Positions 36,211 through 47,998 of a stretch of 64,000 nt of DNA are shown piece by piece. Within the stretch, counting starts at the first letter, position 1; every line of letters begins with the position of its first letter. A program made the position numbers and the translations under genes. The DNA is taken from the NCBI RefSeq assembly GCF_949987535.1, contig NC_080067.1, positions 2,604,001 through 2,668,000 of the forward strand, in the 5' to 3' direction. Source of the stretch: Balaenoptera acutorostrata. Its lineage: Eukaryota; Chordata; Mammalia; Artiodactyla; Balaenopteridae. The notes under the pieces are model-generated. The model was not told the origin of the DNA. It saw only the letters and a program-made list of their open reading frames with translations, and made no database searches.

Positions 36211-36964
36211 AAATCACCATCATATCATCACTCATAAAGCACTAGAAATTAGGAACAGCTGACAGAAGATTCCTGGCTAGTATATCTTTAGTGGACCCAC
36301 AAATTTAATGAAACAACCTGCAAGGTGGCTCTTATTTTTATGTAAAAATGTCATTACATTTGCTTGTTCCTTTTCTATCTTCTAATATTTTCAACCTTAA
36401 AATAGAGGAGAATTCACACAAGCCGTATCATTCCTGGGTTGATTCCTTATTTGGTTGCCATAAATCACCCAGGTAATACAGCAATAAAAGACAAAGTTAA
36501 TCTTCAGAGATCTTTCCACTTGTCAAGGAAAACTCTGTTAGTTAGACTTAAAGGGAGGCTTTGGTTGTCTGCTTGAAAGAAAACAGAGAAGAGGGATGAT
36601 TACCATGTAATTTAGAGATTTCATGTACTTGCCAAAATCACTGTCACCTCATTCCCCTTGCAAAGCCAATGCAATGCAAATGACTCATGACAACGATGGT
36701 TTCTACCGTTTTGGTGAAAATAAGTTGTGTTGTTACCTTTTCCACACATACTACAAGGCAAGACAATATAATATCACAGACTCCTATCCTTGGGCTGAAA
36801 GTATGCAAGTAGGTCTAGGATGGACCAACAGATACTTGGCTTCACTTCCTTTATTTCCTGCATTCTTGACTCCTGCTCATTCATAAATTCGAATGAGATA
36901 TTCCTATCTAATGCATATAAGGATCATGCAGGTTGGTTATAGCTTTCATGAAATTCAGACAAAA
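36211..36964. other. Unassigned DNA
   Basis: No recognised feature. Confidence 0.5.
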
Positions 36965-37047
36965 TGATTATTCTTACTTCTGCTAAAACAAATATTTTAA
37001 CTCAACAATGCCTATAGAGCATTTCCAACCAGTTAAAACTCTCAGTT
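36965..37047 (+). repeat. Member 1 of a local repeat pair
   Basis: About 85 bp, roughly 80% identical by eye to 38437-38522. Shared blocks include 'tattttaactcaa', 'tagagcattt' and 'agttaaaactctc'. It abuts the Tigger relic that follows. I do not recognise the family. Confidence 0.6.
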
Positions 37048-37281
37048 CCAGTTAACTCTTGAACAAGACAGGGTTGGGGCACTGACCCTCCATGCAATTG
37101 AAAACACTCATGTAATTTATAGTCAGCCCTCCATACCCAAGGTTCCTCCGTATATGTGGTTCGACATTTGCAGATTCAACCAACGGTGAACCACATAGGA
37201 CTAGTATTTACTGCTTAAAAAGTTCCACGTGTAAGTAGACCAACATATTTCAAACCCATGTTGTTCAAGTGTCCACTGTAC
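37048..37281. mobile_element. Tigger-type DNA transposon relic
   Basis: Ends 'agttaactcttgaacaagac' and 'atgttgttcaagtgtccact' are inverted-repeat partners of the Tigger type. The middle 'agtcagccctccatacc' and 'gcagattcaaccaac' is also Tigger/MER2-like. It is internally deleted and encodes nothing. Confidence 0.75.
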
Positions 37282-38436
37282 TTGCGAATGGAGAGGGGAC
37301 TTCTGGGTTGCTATGGTACTCAATTTCTCAGACTCAGCTATATCTCAGGCCCTGGGTTCTGTGAGATGCTCTGTGCTCTTATATAGTGACTTCTGTTATC
37401 TGCAACCAAGGGAATCTGAACAAGTAGAGCAAGCCCACTCGGTCAAGTTCAAACACATGGGTGGTCTGAGGTACAGACTGTTACAGAGAAAGGAAAGAGA
37501 AACCTTCTTGAAATGACCTCTGTGGGAGAGAAGCAACTCACCCTTTAAAGACAAATGCAAACTATCTTCCAAAATGAAAAACTGAAGAATATAAGCATAA
37601 TTAGAAATGCTGACTTCTTCTGCACATAGATTCAGCTCAGTTAAGCAATCATCTTTACACATACACATGCATCCACACTCACCAAGGTATTCTCTGCCCC
37701 TTTCTCACTACTTTTATAGACTTAAAATGCCATGAACAGTAAAGCGCAATTTATGTACTACTAAAAAAAAAAAAAAGTACTGCCAATTAAATGGTAGTAC
37801 AAGGCTCTCTTACCCTTTATTTTTAATTTTCTACTGCCTGAAATGGCTTCTTTCATATTTAGGTAGACAGATTTTAAGCACTACTCATTTTTATGCGTAA
37901 AAAGGGAAATCTGAGATAAATATATTAAGGTATTCCTAAAACATCTTTACATTCAGAGTCCAACCCTTTCAAATCACTTTTCCATTCAGTCTTTGATAAC
38001 TATGCTTTTTTTTAAAAAAGAGAAGCATTTCTTTAAAAAGTGCTTCACCATTGTCTCTAAGCTGCCAGCCATCATTTGGAAAGTTCTCACGCTAGAGCTT
38101 TCTTGATCTTACCAGAAGGTGTCAACAGAACATGGTCAGACAATAACCTACTCCTCCTTCCTCAAATGGCCCTTAAATGTCTGTCTTAAATGTCAAGAAG
38201 TTATGGTTGTCTAGCCATGCAACTAGAAATAACAACCATGCCCACGCATGCAAAGAACAGCAATTAGGTCACGGGTGCTGCCAGCAGTGATTGCAAGATG
38301 CCATAAACCGTAAGCGGCATCCTGATTTTAGAGATAAGAAAATGTGTGTGTGTTGGGGGGAAGTGTACCTTAGAATCAATGAAATACAATGGATACTCAC
38401 CCCAAAATATAAAGTAAAATCCCTGTAAGACAGGCT
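37282..38436. other. Unassigned DNA
   Basis: No recognised feature apart from an A-run at 37763-37776. Confidence 0.5.
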
Positions 38437-38522
38437 CGATCATTTTTACTTCTGTGAAAACAAGTATTTTAACTCAAGGATACTTTAGAGCATTTTGAAA
38501 CTAGTTAAAACTCTCCGTTACT
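38437..38522 (+). repeat. Member 2 of a local repeat pair
   Basis: Partner of 36965-37047, same orientation, about 1.47 kb apart. The flanks are not similar, so a short dispersed element is as likely as a local duplication. Confidence 0.6.
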
Positions 38523-39392
38523 TGCAATTAGAGTAGTTCAGTGGTAGAATAATCAACCCAAAGCAACACTATTGCAGCTGGTTGGTTTGGGCACATGGTT
38601 CTTCTTTAGTAAAAGGGATTTTACTGCAAGCTGTCCTGATCCAGAGGAGGCAGAAGTTTCTTGAAGGGTTATATTTCCCATTTCTCCTACTCCATAGAGA
38701 TGGAATGGGTAGACTATAGTAGATGTGAAACATACCTGGCTTAAACACATCATTGGTTTACCTCCCCTCCCCCACCCTTCCTTACAAAGAATGATGATAC
38801 AAGCTGCATTCAGTGAAATAACCAAGAAACAAACTAAATAGGTGTGTAGGCTGACAAAATATTTTTAATACACCATCTGTAAATCTCTCAAACATTTTGG
38901 GTTAAGCTACAAGCTCTTTCATGCATAAAGTCTGGGGATGATACGGAAAATTTCCAGGGCAACAGGATAGACTTTACTATCCTGAGAGGCCCCCTGCCTT
39001 CCAAGGAAGATAGGGTGTTGCCAGTGCAACCAAACTTCCCTGTCCTCCATTCAGGGCTCTTTCTTCCTGCCTTGGTGGCCACCTCTTGTTGCTGGGGATT
39101 TTTGTGGCCAGTGTTCTACTTATCACCTTTCAATTCAAGATTCTTTCCTAAATCTATTGTCTGCATCCCAGCTGGGTGGCAAGACTGTCTGTGAAACCCT
39201 GGACCAGCCTCTAGCCGAAAAGTTTCCAAAGACCTGAAACTAGCACTTGGTGGGGATTATCAGAATTTGATGAAGCTAATACACCGGAGAATTAAGTAGC
39301 AGCTTGATTATTAGCAGGAAGTTATACAGAAAAGAATAATAATGCAAGTTATTCTCTTTCTACTAAATAAAGCAATTATCTTTTTTTCTTAG
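38523..39392. other. Unassigned DNA
   Basis: No recognised repeat. It ends in a good splice-acceptor context: branch-like tactaaa at 39361-39367 and tatctttttttcttag ending at 39392. Confidence 0.45.
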
Positions 39393-39425
39393 GCCTTGTC
39401 TTTGGAAGAGGACTTTATTCTTCAA
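39393..39425 (+). other. Candidate 33-nt micro-exon
   Basis: Bounded by acceptor 'tctttttttcttag' (ending 39392) and donor 'gtaagaa' (from 39426), with a branch-like tactaaa about 26-32 nt upstream. The 33 nt are a multiple of three and open in all three frames (frame one reads ALSLEEDFILQ). I cannot connect it to a known gene, and no neighbouring exon is visible. The call rests on splice consensus only. Confidence 0.25.
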
Positions 39426-39432
39426 GTAAGAA

Positions 39433-40175
39433 AACAAACGAGCCAAAAATATTTCCACTGCACATTTATTGTTAAATTAAGAAAGGCTTGGTCTTAGGGT
39501 TGTCAAAATAAACAGGATATGAAAATTTAGACTTGTAGGAAATTTACAGTGATGCTGAAATGTACTGTACCCAGTGGTAATTTAATTTCCTTATCAGTCT
39601 TTCCCAAGAGAAACTGGGAACAAAATGTGCCCAAGCCCAAGAAGAAATCCTGAAGAGACTGCAGGAAAGAAGCTAATTGCAACCATGAGTACCAGACCGA
39701 GCCAGTTCAGATAATACAAATACAAAGGGGCAAAAACAGGGAATTCTCAGTGAGAAAGAGGAAGAAGAAAAAGAACAGAACAAAAATAAACCAGAATGGC
39801 AGATCACTTTATGATGTGATGTGTTTTAAAATCAATGGCAGGTCAGGACAAAACCACATGAAAAAAATCTGGCTCTCAGTGGTGCTGAAGATCTATCAAG
39901 AACAGCACAAAAAATAGATATTTACTAGATAAAAAGAAAAATATTTCAATATTCAGAAAAAATCTGAGGATGTGTCTAAGAGGGAACCCAGAAGACTTTA
40001 CAGTCCCTATAAATTTTATACTGTTAGGCTGACCTGACTCTGCATAAAAAATAATATATTGAATATTAATTTCCCATACATCAGAGTTAGAAAAACCAAT
40101 ATTTTTTATAGGAAAATGTTATTTTTAATACCCTATAATACAGTTAGGAAAACTAGTGTATAATGCAAGGAGATG
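39433..40175. other. Unassigned DNA
   Basis: No recognised feature. Confidence 0.5.
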
Positions 40176-40191
40176 TCTCTCTTTAATTTTT

Positions 40192-40497
40192 TTTTTTTAA
40201 TTTTTTTTTTTTAATGGTAATTATTTATTTATTTATGGCTGTGTTGGGTCTTCGTTTCTGTGCAAGGGCTTTCTCTAGTTGCGGCAAGTGGGGGCCACTC
40301 TTCATCGCGGTACGCGGGCCTCTCACTATCGCGGCCTCTCTTGCTGCGGAGCACAGGCTCCAGACGCACAGGCTCAGTAATTGTGGCTCACGGGCCTAGT
40401 TGCTCCGCAGCATGTGGGATCTTCCCAGACCAGGGCTCGAACCCGTGTCCCCTACATTGGCAGGCAGATTCTCAACCACTGCGCCACCAGGGAAGCC
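40192..40497 (-). mobile_element. CHR-type SINE, long form
   Basis: Antisense long-form SINE with T-rich tail, 'gttgctccgcagcatgtggg', 'cgaacccgtgtcccc' and 'gcgccaccagggaagcc'. The target duplication ctctctttaattttt appears at about 40177-40191 and 40498-40512. Open frames across it (40214-40526) are repeat artefacts. Confidence 0.92.
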
Positions 40498-40683
40498 CTC
40501 TCTTTAATTTTTATATCAAATTTTAAATGAAGGGTCAAGTTATAAGGTTTTGAGAATTCTTTTTTAGTGTTGTAGCGTAAGTGTTCCAGTGGATCGCGTT
40601 TTAAAACAGGATGGTTACTTGATGCTGATGGTGGGGACCTATAAATATCATTAAAATGCTTTTAGGCCAGTATGTCTTCTACA

Positions 40684-40835
40684 TTAGTGACCCTCAAGTT
40701 TTCCCATGCATACAAATCACCTGAGGATCGTGTAATGCAGAGTCTGACTCAGGAGGTCTAAACCGAGGGCCGAGAATCTGCATCTTCACGAGCTTCTAAG
40801 TGCTCCTGTGGACCACGATTTGAGCAGCAAGACTC
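40684..40835 (+). mobile_element. MER5-like (hAT-Charlie) relic
   Basis: 'acaaatcacctgaggatcg', 'taatgcagagtctgactcag', 'gagaatctgcatcttcacg' and a right end near 'accacgatttgagcagcaag'. Confidence 0.75.
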
Positions 40836-41464
40836 CGCACGTGACCTCTGCTTCTGGTGGGGTCTGTCACTCATGACACGCGGACTGGAAGGATGGCCAA
40901 CTTCTAGCTCAGAACCATCTCTGGTCTTAATTATGGATTTTGGCTTAAGAGCACCTGTGTCCAAGCAACTGTTCATGTCTATAAGAGCCTGCTCTCTCTT
41001 TTATTTAAAGGCATCATTATAATGAAAACACTGAACAGCTGCCTAACATCTGTGTAGTTGTAGGTTAGGTTATAAATGAAAACACAGACTCCTGTCCTGA
41101 GGAGTTTACAGCACAACAACATTGTGTGGGTGTGAATGTGACATTCCAAAGCAAAACAGCAACACCAAAGCAGATGCATATCTTCAAATCACTCTAAATC
41201 AAAGGTTTAATCTGTTTTCAAAGTGAAAGAAAAATCAATATAAAAATTTGATGGAAACCGAGATAATTTAGCTTAGGAAATTTAAATTGTAAATTTATAG
41301 AGCTGTCTGTTTTCTTTTGGACAATTCCTATGAAAGGGCACAGGATGTCAGAAATTAAGAAAAAAGCAGTTTTCCAGGCTGCAGGGGAGAGAGCACTTCT
41401 ATGAGCACAATAACAAACAGGGCTGCCAGCGTCAAGAGCATTCTTGGCCGTTAAAACAGATACT
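40836..41464. other. Unassigned DNA
   Basis: No recognised feature. Confidence 0.5.
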
Positions 41465-41798
41465 GATGCATAGTGGTCAGGGAAATGCAATGAAAACTAC
41501 AAGGAGGTATCATCTCACACCTGTTAGAATGGAAATTATCAAAAAAATAAAAGTGTTGGCAAGAATGTAGAGCAAAGAGAACCCTTGGACACTGTTGGTG
41601 GGAATGTAAGCTGGTATAGGCATTATGGAAAACAGTACAGAGGTGCCCCCCCCAAAAGAAAAACCCCACCAGAAATGGAACTACCATATGATCCAGCAGT
41701 CCTTCTGAGTATATATTCAAAGAGATGAAATCAATACTTTGAACAGGTATCTGCACTCTTATCTTCATTGGCATTATTCACAATAGTTAAGATATGGA

Positions 41799-42165
41799 GG
41801 GCTTCCCTGGTGGCGCAGTGGCTAAGAATCCACCTGCCAACGCGGGGGACATGGGCGGGGGACATGGGTTTGAGCCCTGGTCTGGGAAGATCCCACGTGC
41901 CGTGGAGCAACTAAGCCCGTGCGCCACAACTACTGAGCCTGCACTCTAGAGCCTGTGAGCCACAACTACTGAGCCCACGTGCCACAACTACTGAAGCCTG
42001 TGTGCCTAGAGCCCATGCTCCGCAACAACAGAAGCCACAGCAATAAGGCCACACACCACAACGAAGAGTAGTCCCTGCTCGCCATAACTCTTAGAGAAAA
42101 GCCCATGTGCAGCAACAAAGACCCAGTGCAGCCAAAAATAAATAAAATAAATTAATTTAAGAAAA
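41799..42165 (+). mobile_element. CHR-type SINE, long form, inside L1
   Basis: Complete long SINE from 'gggcttccctggtggcgcag' through 'gtggagcaactaagcccgtg' and 'ccacaactactgagcc' to the 'aaaaataaataaaataaatt' tail. The duplication aagatatgga is exact at 41789-41798 and 42166-42175. A short internal duplication, 'gggggacatggg', is visible near 41843-41868. Confidence 0.95.
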
Positions 42166-42220
42166 AAGATATGGAAACAACTTCAGTGTCTATTGAATGA
42201 TGAACAGATAAAGAAATCGT

Positions 42221-42222
<2 letters not shown>

Positions 42223-42280
<58 letters not shown>
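42223..42280. repeat. (TA)29 microsatellite
   Basis: Uninterrupted TA dinucleotides for 58 bp, at the position where L1 normally has a short TA-rich stretch before 'tggaatatta'. It probably grew from that L1 seed and is likely polymorphic. Confidence 0.97.
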
Positions 42281-42290
<10 letters not shown>

Positions 42291-42775
42291 TGGAATATTA
42301 TTCAGCCTTAAAAAAGGAGATCCTGCCTTTTGCAACATCATGAATGAACCTAGAGGACATTATGCTAAGTGAAATTAGCCACACACGGAAGGACAGACAC
42401 TGCATGGTATTACTTACATGTGGAATCTGAAAGTGTTGTCTACATAGAGGCAGAGGGTGGAGTGGTAGTTACCAGGGGCAGGGAAGGGGTGGAGATGGAG
42501 AGATGTTGATAAAAGGGCACAAAGTGATAGCTCTGTAGGACAAATGAGCCCAGAGATCTAACCTGCAGCACGATGATTACAGGTAATAACACTGTATTGA
42601 ATATTGGAAATTTGGTAAGAATAGATTTCAGGTGCTCTCATCATACACAAACACAGCTATGTGAGGAGATGAGATTGTTAATTAGCTTGACTGTAATAAT
42701 CATTTCACTATGTATGTGCGTATCATACAATCACGTAGTACACCTTAAATATCACAATCTTTATTTTTTTAAAAA

Positions 42776-43624
42776 AAGGTGGTGGGGAACTCAAGAATAG
42801 CTGTCAGTCATTAACAACTAAAATTAAATATACTTGTGACTCTCAAATATAATTGAAGCACTTCCTAGATTTATGCAACTAACTTTTCCTCCAAAAGCTT
42901 TACAAAAAATATATCTCAGTAAATGAAATCAAAACAGTATTAGGATTGATTACTTGCATCTGAGAAAACAAGATGCATTTGTTAGGAATTCTAGAGTTCC
43001 TTGCTGCCATGGCCCTACAAGCATTTAACTGGTATGAAAATAATCCTGCCAAGCTTTAGAAAGACCCCAGGGTCTGGAAAGAGCCAAGATGTTAGAAATA
43101 TCTCCCCATTCCCACTGTTCTGTCAAACTCATAAAAATGTACATAATCCCTGCACATTTGTAAAAGTGCACTGTATTTACGTCAAAGCAAACTGGAATGT
43201 GGAGCTTTCTGTGTCTTTCACACAATGCAGCCCATTGTTCTCTGAGAAAAAAAGGATGAGATATTTTGATACCTGGGGCAAGGCTGAGATTATTCAATTT
43301 GAGTTGGGGAATTAAGAACAGATTCTTACTACTAACGCTTGATCAGTTTAAACTGTTACAATACACCAAATAGTCCTTCTTCCTGAGATTTTGAAATTTA
43401 ATATCTTTTAAAATGGGAAAAGCCAAAAATTATTTCTCTTTAGAATAAGATATAATTATAGCCTTCTAAAGCTGCAGTTACATGACTAAGCCAATTTATT
43501 GGATTACCTTTCCCTTTCACCATGTCAAGTGGCACTTTATTCTCTTGTTAGAAGAAGTCTTAATATTTAAAACAAAATTTGCTCTAAATGAAGCAATTGG
43601 TGCTTTTATAAAACATTTCGAAAA
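42776..43624. other. Unassigned DNA
   Basis: No recognised feature; a 104-codon open frame at 43001-43315 has no recognisable domain. Confidence 0.5.
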
Positions 43625-43745
43625 GGTAGTTGTAGTATAGAGAATTAAAATATCTGAATTTGAGTCCTTGGCTCTTTCACTTACTAACGCTATGATTTCA
43701 AGCATCTCAGAGGTTGAGTCTCTTCTTTTGTAAAGCTTCTCAGAG
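43625..43745 (+). mobile_element. MIR SINE relic
   Basis: 'atctgaatttgagtccttgg', 'ctttcacttactaacgctat', 'agcatctcagaggttgagtc' follow the MIR core order. Confidence 0.65.
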
Positions 43746-44974
43746 ACATGAAAGAAGGATATCTAATCCTTCCTAAGGATTATCCTAAGATAACACATAT
43801 GCATGCCCTTTGGAAACTCTAGAATGCTATGGTAGTTTTATGTTATTTTAGGTAGTGGCAGCAGCAACCATAAAGTAAGACAAGTTGACATATATTTAGC
43901 CTCGACATGGTTAAGCTGTCAATTTATGAGCATAGCCACCCCCGTATCCTATTTTTAGGGGTTTGTTTCTGGGACCACTCCTGGCATGAATTTCTGAATC
44001 AGTCAGGAGACAGAAACAGTATCAGACAGGATTTAGTGTCAAGAATTGTTAACCAGATATTGGAGACGTGAAAAGGCAAAAAAGGGAATACAAGTATTAT
44101 ACAGCAATAAATTGCAGGAAGCAACTCCTAGTCACAGGCTGGGGAAGCAAAGAGAAGAGGCTGCAACTGTCACAGCTTGAGGCTCAAAGGAGGGATCAGA
44201 CCTCTGAGAAGACTCCACCTAGCGCATGCTGGGGACTCTGAAACTGGTTCTGGGAGTGCTGCACAAACAGCAACCTGGAATCAAGGGAAGCCATCGAAGG
44301 AAACTGTCACTGCCTGCGTGAAGGGGCGTGGATGCGGAAGGGCTCACAAGGAAGGGAAGCAAACCTGCTCCTTTTTCCTTGTCCTACCTCACAGCGACCC
44401 TCTAGCATCTCTGTTGGAGGTGCACAGGGATCCAGCTGGATGTGATGAAATGTGGTTGCACCTACCAGGGCAGCATCACAAGCAGAGAGTAGAAGGGTAC
44501 ACTTGACCCTGAGAAACCACATCTTAGTAACCAGCATATCCAGATTTAAGACATTTTGCTTTTTGGGAGAGTGTTTCGAAGGACATTTTAATTTTAGTAT
44601 TTTCGGTCTGGGCATGCATTCACCAGTTAACCACAGTTCCTAGCATTCCCCCTTATCACATTTGAGTCTGATCCCCCAGATCACAATTCCAAGTGCCACT
44701 GATTCTTCTAAAGATTCTGTGGAACATGCTCCAAATATTATATTCCCCTCAGGAAATAAAGCCAAGAAACACAAAAACTCATCCTTTATCAGGTGTTACA
44801 ACTCAAAGGATGCAAAGTTTGGGTGGAGTAACATCTTCAATCATATCCATACTCAAAGGAAATATCATCAGCATTAGGATATTACTAATATACTTATATT
44901 TGTTTACATAGTATAAATTACTATACTATTTTAATAATATCATATTTTTATTAGGTTACTGTACCTACCAGTTG
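43746..44974. other. Unassigned DNA with a probable old repeat
   Basis: 43990-44510 ('cagtcaggagacagaaacag', 'ggaagcaactcctagtcac', 'ctccacctagcgcatgctgg') has the look of an old dispersed repeat I cannot name. The rest, including AT-rich 44880-44960, shows nothing. Confidence 0.4.
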
Positions 44975-45180
44975 AATGCTTATCATAATGGCGAACACTG
45001 AGTGAGATGATTCACATATCTTACATCACTGATAATTTGCTATCTTCCAGAGCCATTATTATGAAATGCCAACTTCAAAAGATTAAGCATCATAGCCAAG
45101 ATTCTACCATTGGTGTGTCAATGGAGGGCTAGAATTTGGTCTGGATGACTCCAAAGCCCAAAATCTTTGCTCTGTATCTC
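44975..45180 (-). mobile_element. MIR SINE relic
   Basis: Complement of MIR, diverged: 'gcgaacactgagtgagatg', 'ttcacatatcttacatcact', 'tagaatttggtctggatgac'. Confidence 0.6.
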
Positions 45181-45343
45181 CCTGTTTCCATATAAAGATT
45201 AATTTTGTATGGAGGGGCCCACTTGGAAACTGGCAGAGAATATTTGCGTAAGTAAAAAGATACAAAAATACTGCTGCCATGGTGAGGCTAATTTTTAAGT
45301 GATATCAGTTTTAGCAAAGTAAGTTTAAAATGTAGCTTTATTG

Positions 45344-45484
45344 GGAATTCCCTGGATGTCCAGTGGTTAGGACTCTGTGCTTTCACTGCCGAGGGTGCAG
45401 GTTCGATCCCTGGTTGGGGAACTAAGATCCCACAAGCTGCAGTGCAGTGCAGCCATAATAACTAACTAACCAACTAAATAAAGA
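45344..45484 (+). mobile_element. CHR-type SINE, short form
   Basis: Starts 'ggaattccctggatgtccag', has the B-box-like 'ggttcgatccctgg', and ends in an 'actaactaaccaactaaat' tail. An 18-bp perfect target duplication, taaaatgtagctttattg, occurs at 45326-45343 and 45485-45502. Confidence 0.95.
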
Positions 45485-45664
45485 TAAAATGTAGCTTTAT
45501 TGGAAAAAAATTTAAGGTCAACTCACACATAGTTTTAATTTTAAAACCCTGTACCATTTGAACATTGTAAAAACTACAGAGAAGAAAAAAATGGCTACAG
45601 AATTGGCAAAATGAATGTCACAAAATCTCTATACAAAAAAATATTGAGCAGAGACTGGCATCCA

Positions 45665-46015
45665 TCCATCAAAATCCATTCTCTCTCTCTCTCTTCCTAG
45701 GCACTGAATTAGACTACATTACCCAGGCACCCTTGCAGGTAGGTATGGCCCCATGACTGAGTCCTAGCCAATAGGATTGAGAGTGGGGGCTGTGTGGTCC
45801 TTTCTGATCTGGCCCATAAAACCTCCCACCATCATGCCTTCATCTCTTCTCTTTCTCTCTGGGTGGATGCAGATGACATCGGGACTCTAGGAATGGAAAA
45901 AACTCAAGTCGGAAGACACCTGGATAGGTAAATCACCTCATGGTGACCTCCACCCCTCTTCTGGGCTTTTCTGTATGTGAAAAATAAACTTCTGCTATGA
46001 CTGAACCACTTTATG
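45665..46015 (+). mobile_element. Old dispersed repeat, LTR-like, family unresolved
   Basis: 'gcactgaattagactacatt', 'cccataaaacctcccac', 'gtgaaaaataaacttctgct' match a common mammalian repeat with a polyadenylation signal. I cannot name the family with confidence. Confidence 0.5.
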
Positions 46016-46089
46016 TTTGCGTGTATTTGTTTCCACTGCTTAATTTATTCTTAATGAATATAAACATGGTTTTTAAGAATTAGACTAAC

Positions 46090-46190
46090 AACAATACTAA
46101 AAATAATGCTGATAGCTCATATTTATTAAGCTCTTACCGAAGTGTTAGGTTTATGAAAGACCTTGTCAGGCCTTCACTGAGAACCCCTCC
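46090..46190 (-). mobile_element. MIR-like trace
   Basis: 'gatagctcatatttattaag' and 'ctcttaccgaagtgttagg' resemble the complement of the MIR 3' end. Confidence 0.45.
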
Positions 46191-46602
46191 ATACTTTGCA
46201 CATGGCATAGAGGATCCCAGTTAGGTGTTCTTACAGTTCAGATTAAACTGAAGAAGAAAACTAGAATAAAAAGATTTATCTGTAAATAAGATCCCTGATA
46301 CAAGCAAGAACTGACAGCAAAGGAAGAGGCAGAAGGAACATACAAACCATGTAAGAAAAAAATGCAACCTGGGACCATTTGGTATAGGGCCATAACTCCA
46401 CCAATCCGGAAAGCCTTTGAGGAAATCACAGTATGATTGCTCCTTTCAATAGCTGATGTTTACAATGATGACTAAGTTATCAAGAAGTTAAGCCACATTC
46501 CCTAAGTCCTGCTTAAGAAAGCAGAAGTGTGTTACAATATGCCTGTGAATATTTTCCAACTGACACGGTCCACATTGAAAAAAAGAAAAAAGAAAAAATC
46601 TT

Positions 46603-46990
46603 GGGACCTCCCTGGTGGCGCAGTTGTTAAGAATCCACCTGCCAATGCAGGGGACACGGCTTCGAGCCCTGGTCTGGGAAGATCCCACATGCTGTGGAGC
46701 AACTAAGCCCATGCGCCACAACTACTGAGGCTGTGCCCTAGAGCCCGCGAGCCACAACTACTGAGCCCACGTGCCACAACTACTGAGCCCGCGTACTACA
46801 GATACTGAAGCCCGCGTGCCTAGAGCCCGTGCTCCACAACAAGAGAATCCACTGCAATGAGAAGCCCATGCAATGCAACAAAGAGTAGGCCCCGCTTGCC
46901 TTAACTAGAGAAAGCCTGGGTGCAGCAAGAAAAACACAACAGAGCCAAAAATAAATAAATAATTAAACAAACAAACAAACAAAAAAAAAC
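46603..46990 (+). mobile_element. CHR-type SINE, long form
   Basis: Complete long SINE: 'gggacctccctggtggcgca', 'tcgagccctggtctgggaag', 'gagcaactaagcccatgcg', 'cactgcaatgagaagccc', and a compound tail ending in (AAAC)n at 46962-46980. No clear target duplication was found. Confidence 0.95.
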
Positions 46991-47445
46991 CCTGGTATCT
47001 AGGGGATGTGCTTTAGTTAGCTGGAAAATGTGCTTATGGAACAGCAAATTTCTAAATGGTGGTACATTACTATGCATTTATTTATCTGAGAAACCATCCT
47101 TTGAAACATCACAACTCTAAATCCTGATGGGAACTCAGATGCGGTTAGATTTGATACAATGCAGACTATCAGAAACAGTCTCTTTTACTGCAGTCCCAGG
47201 TCATGGGCAACAACCTATTCTGATGTGAGTCACTCTCACACCTGGTTGGTTATCTTTCCACTGCTGTCTTTCTGGGGCATCTAGTGTGAACCATGTAACT
47301 CAGCTGTGCGGCTTTCCTGCTGGGATTAGTAATAGCTGTACCACCAAATATTACTGTGCAATTGACCTAGGGGGTTACATTTAGATTACTTTGGATTTCT
47401 ATACTTGGGAAATGCATGCTTTAATTTTCCTCTTAGGTTAAATAA

Positions 47446-47553
47446 AATTCATAAAGGAAAAGAAGATGTCTGTTCATGATACTGACTTATACAGTGGGTA
47501 TGAGTTGCTTTATAATAGCAGTGCTTGTACCACCAAATGTACATTTATGAATT
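47446..47553. repeat. Segment bounded by 10-bp inverted repeats
   Basis: aattcataaa at 47446-47455 is the exact complement of tttatgaatt at 47544-47553. The interior (47456-47530) is similar to 49920-49995, a segment that appears inserted in a MIR. It may be a short MITE-like element; I do not recognise it. Confidence 0.4.
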
Positions 47554-47998
47554 AGGGCATCCAGCCTAAGGAAAAAAATAGGTTGACAAGTATTAATAAA
47601 AACACTGGGAATGGGAAACAATCCCAACTGTAAGGAGTAACAGAAGCTGCTTTCTCTACCTATGAGGGGAATTTCAGGAGAGTGGAGATTTGGTGATCGT
47701 GCTCTTTCAGTCTTCCCCTCCAAATGCATGGAGGCCTATAAATAGCCGAATCCATTATTCACAAGATAAAGGCCAAGCAAGGAACCTAGACCATTATATC
47801 AGAAGCAGTGCAGTCTTACTTGGCAAAACATATGACTGATATCCTTTACGGCACCACAAATCTTTTGTTTTGCTTTGTTTTTTTTTGCACATGGATATAC
47901 TGAACAACTGTCATTTCTTTTTATACCTGTTATGAATTTTTAAAAAGTGCTATCGAAGCACTTGTTTTCCTACCTTTTTTTTTTTTTCTCTTTTACAG

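Larger units (their letters stand above)
41465..42775 (+). mobile_element. L1 3' part, interrupted by a SINE
   Basis: An old L1 read from within the ORF2 C-terminal region ('actacaaggaggtatcatct', 'actgttggtgggaatgtaag', 'ccatatgatccagcagtcc') to the SINE, and then on past it ('tggaatattattcagcctt', 'catgaatgaacctagagg', 'taagtgaaattagccac') into the 3' UTR. The reading frame is decayed. A SINE at 41799-42165 and a TA expansion at 42223-42280 postdate the L1. Confidence 0.88.
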
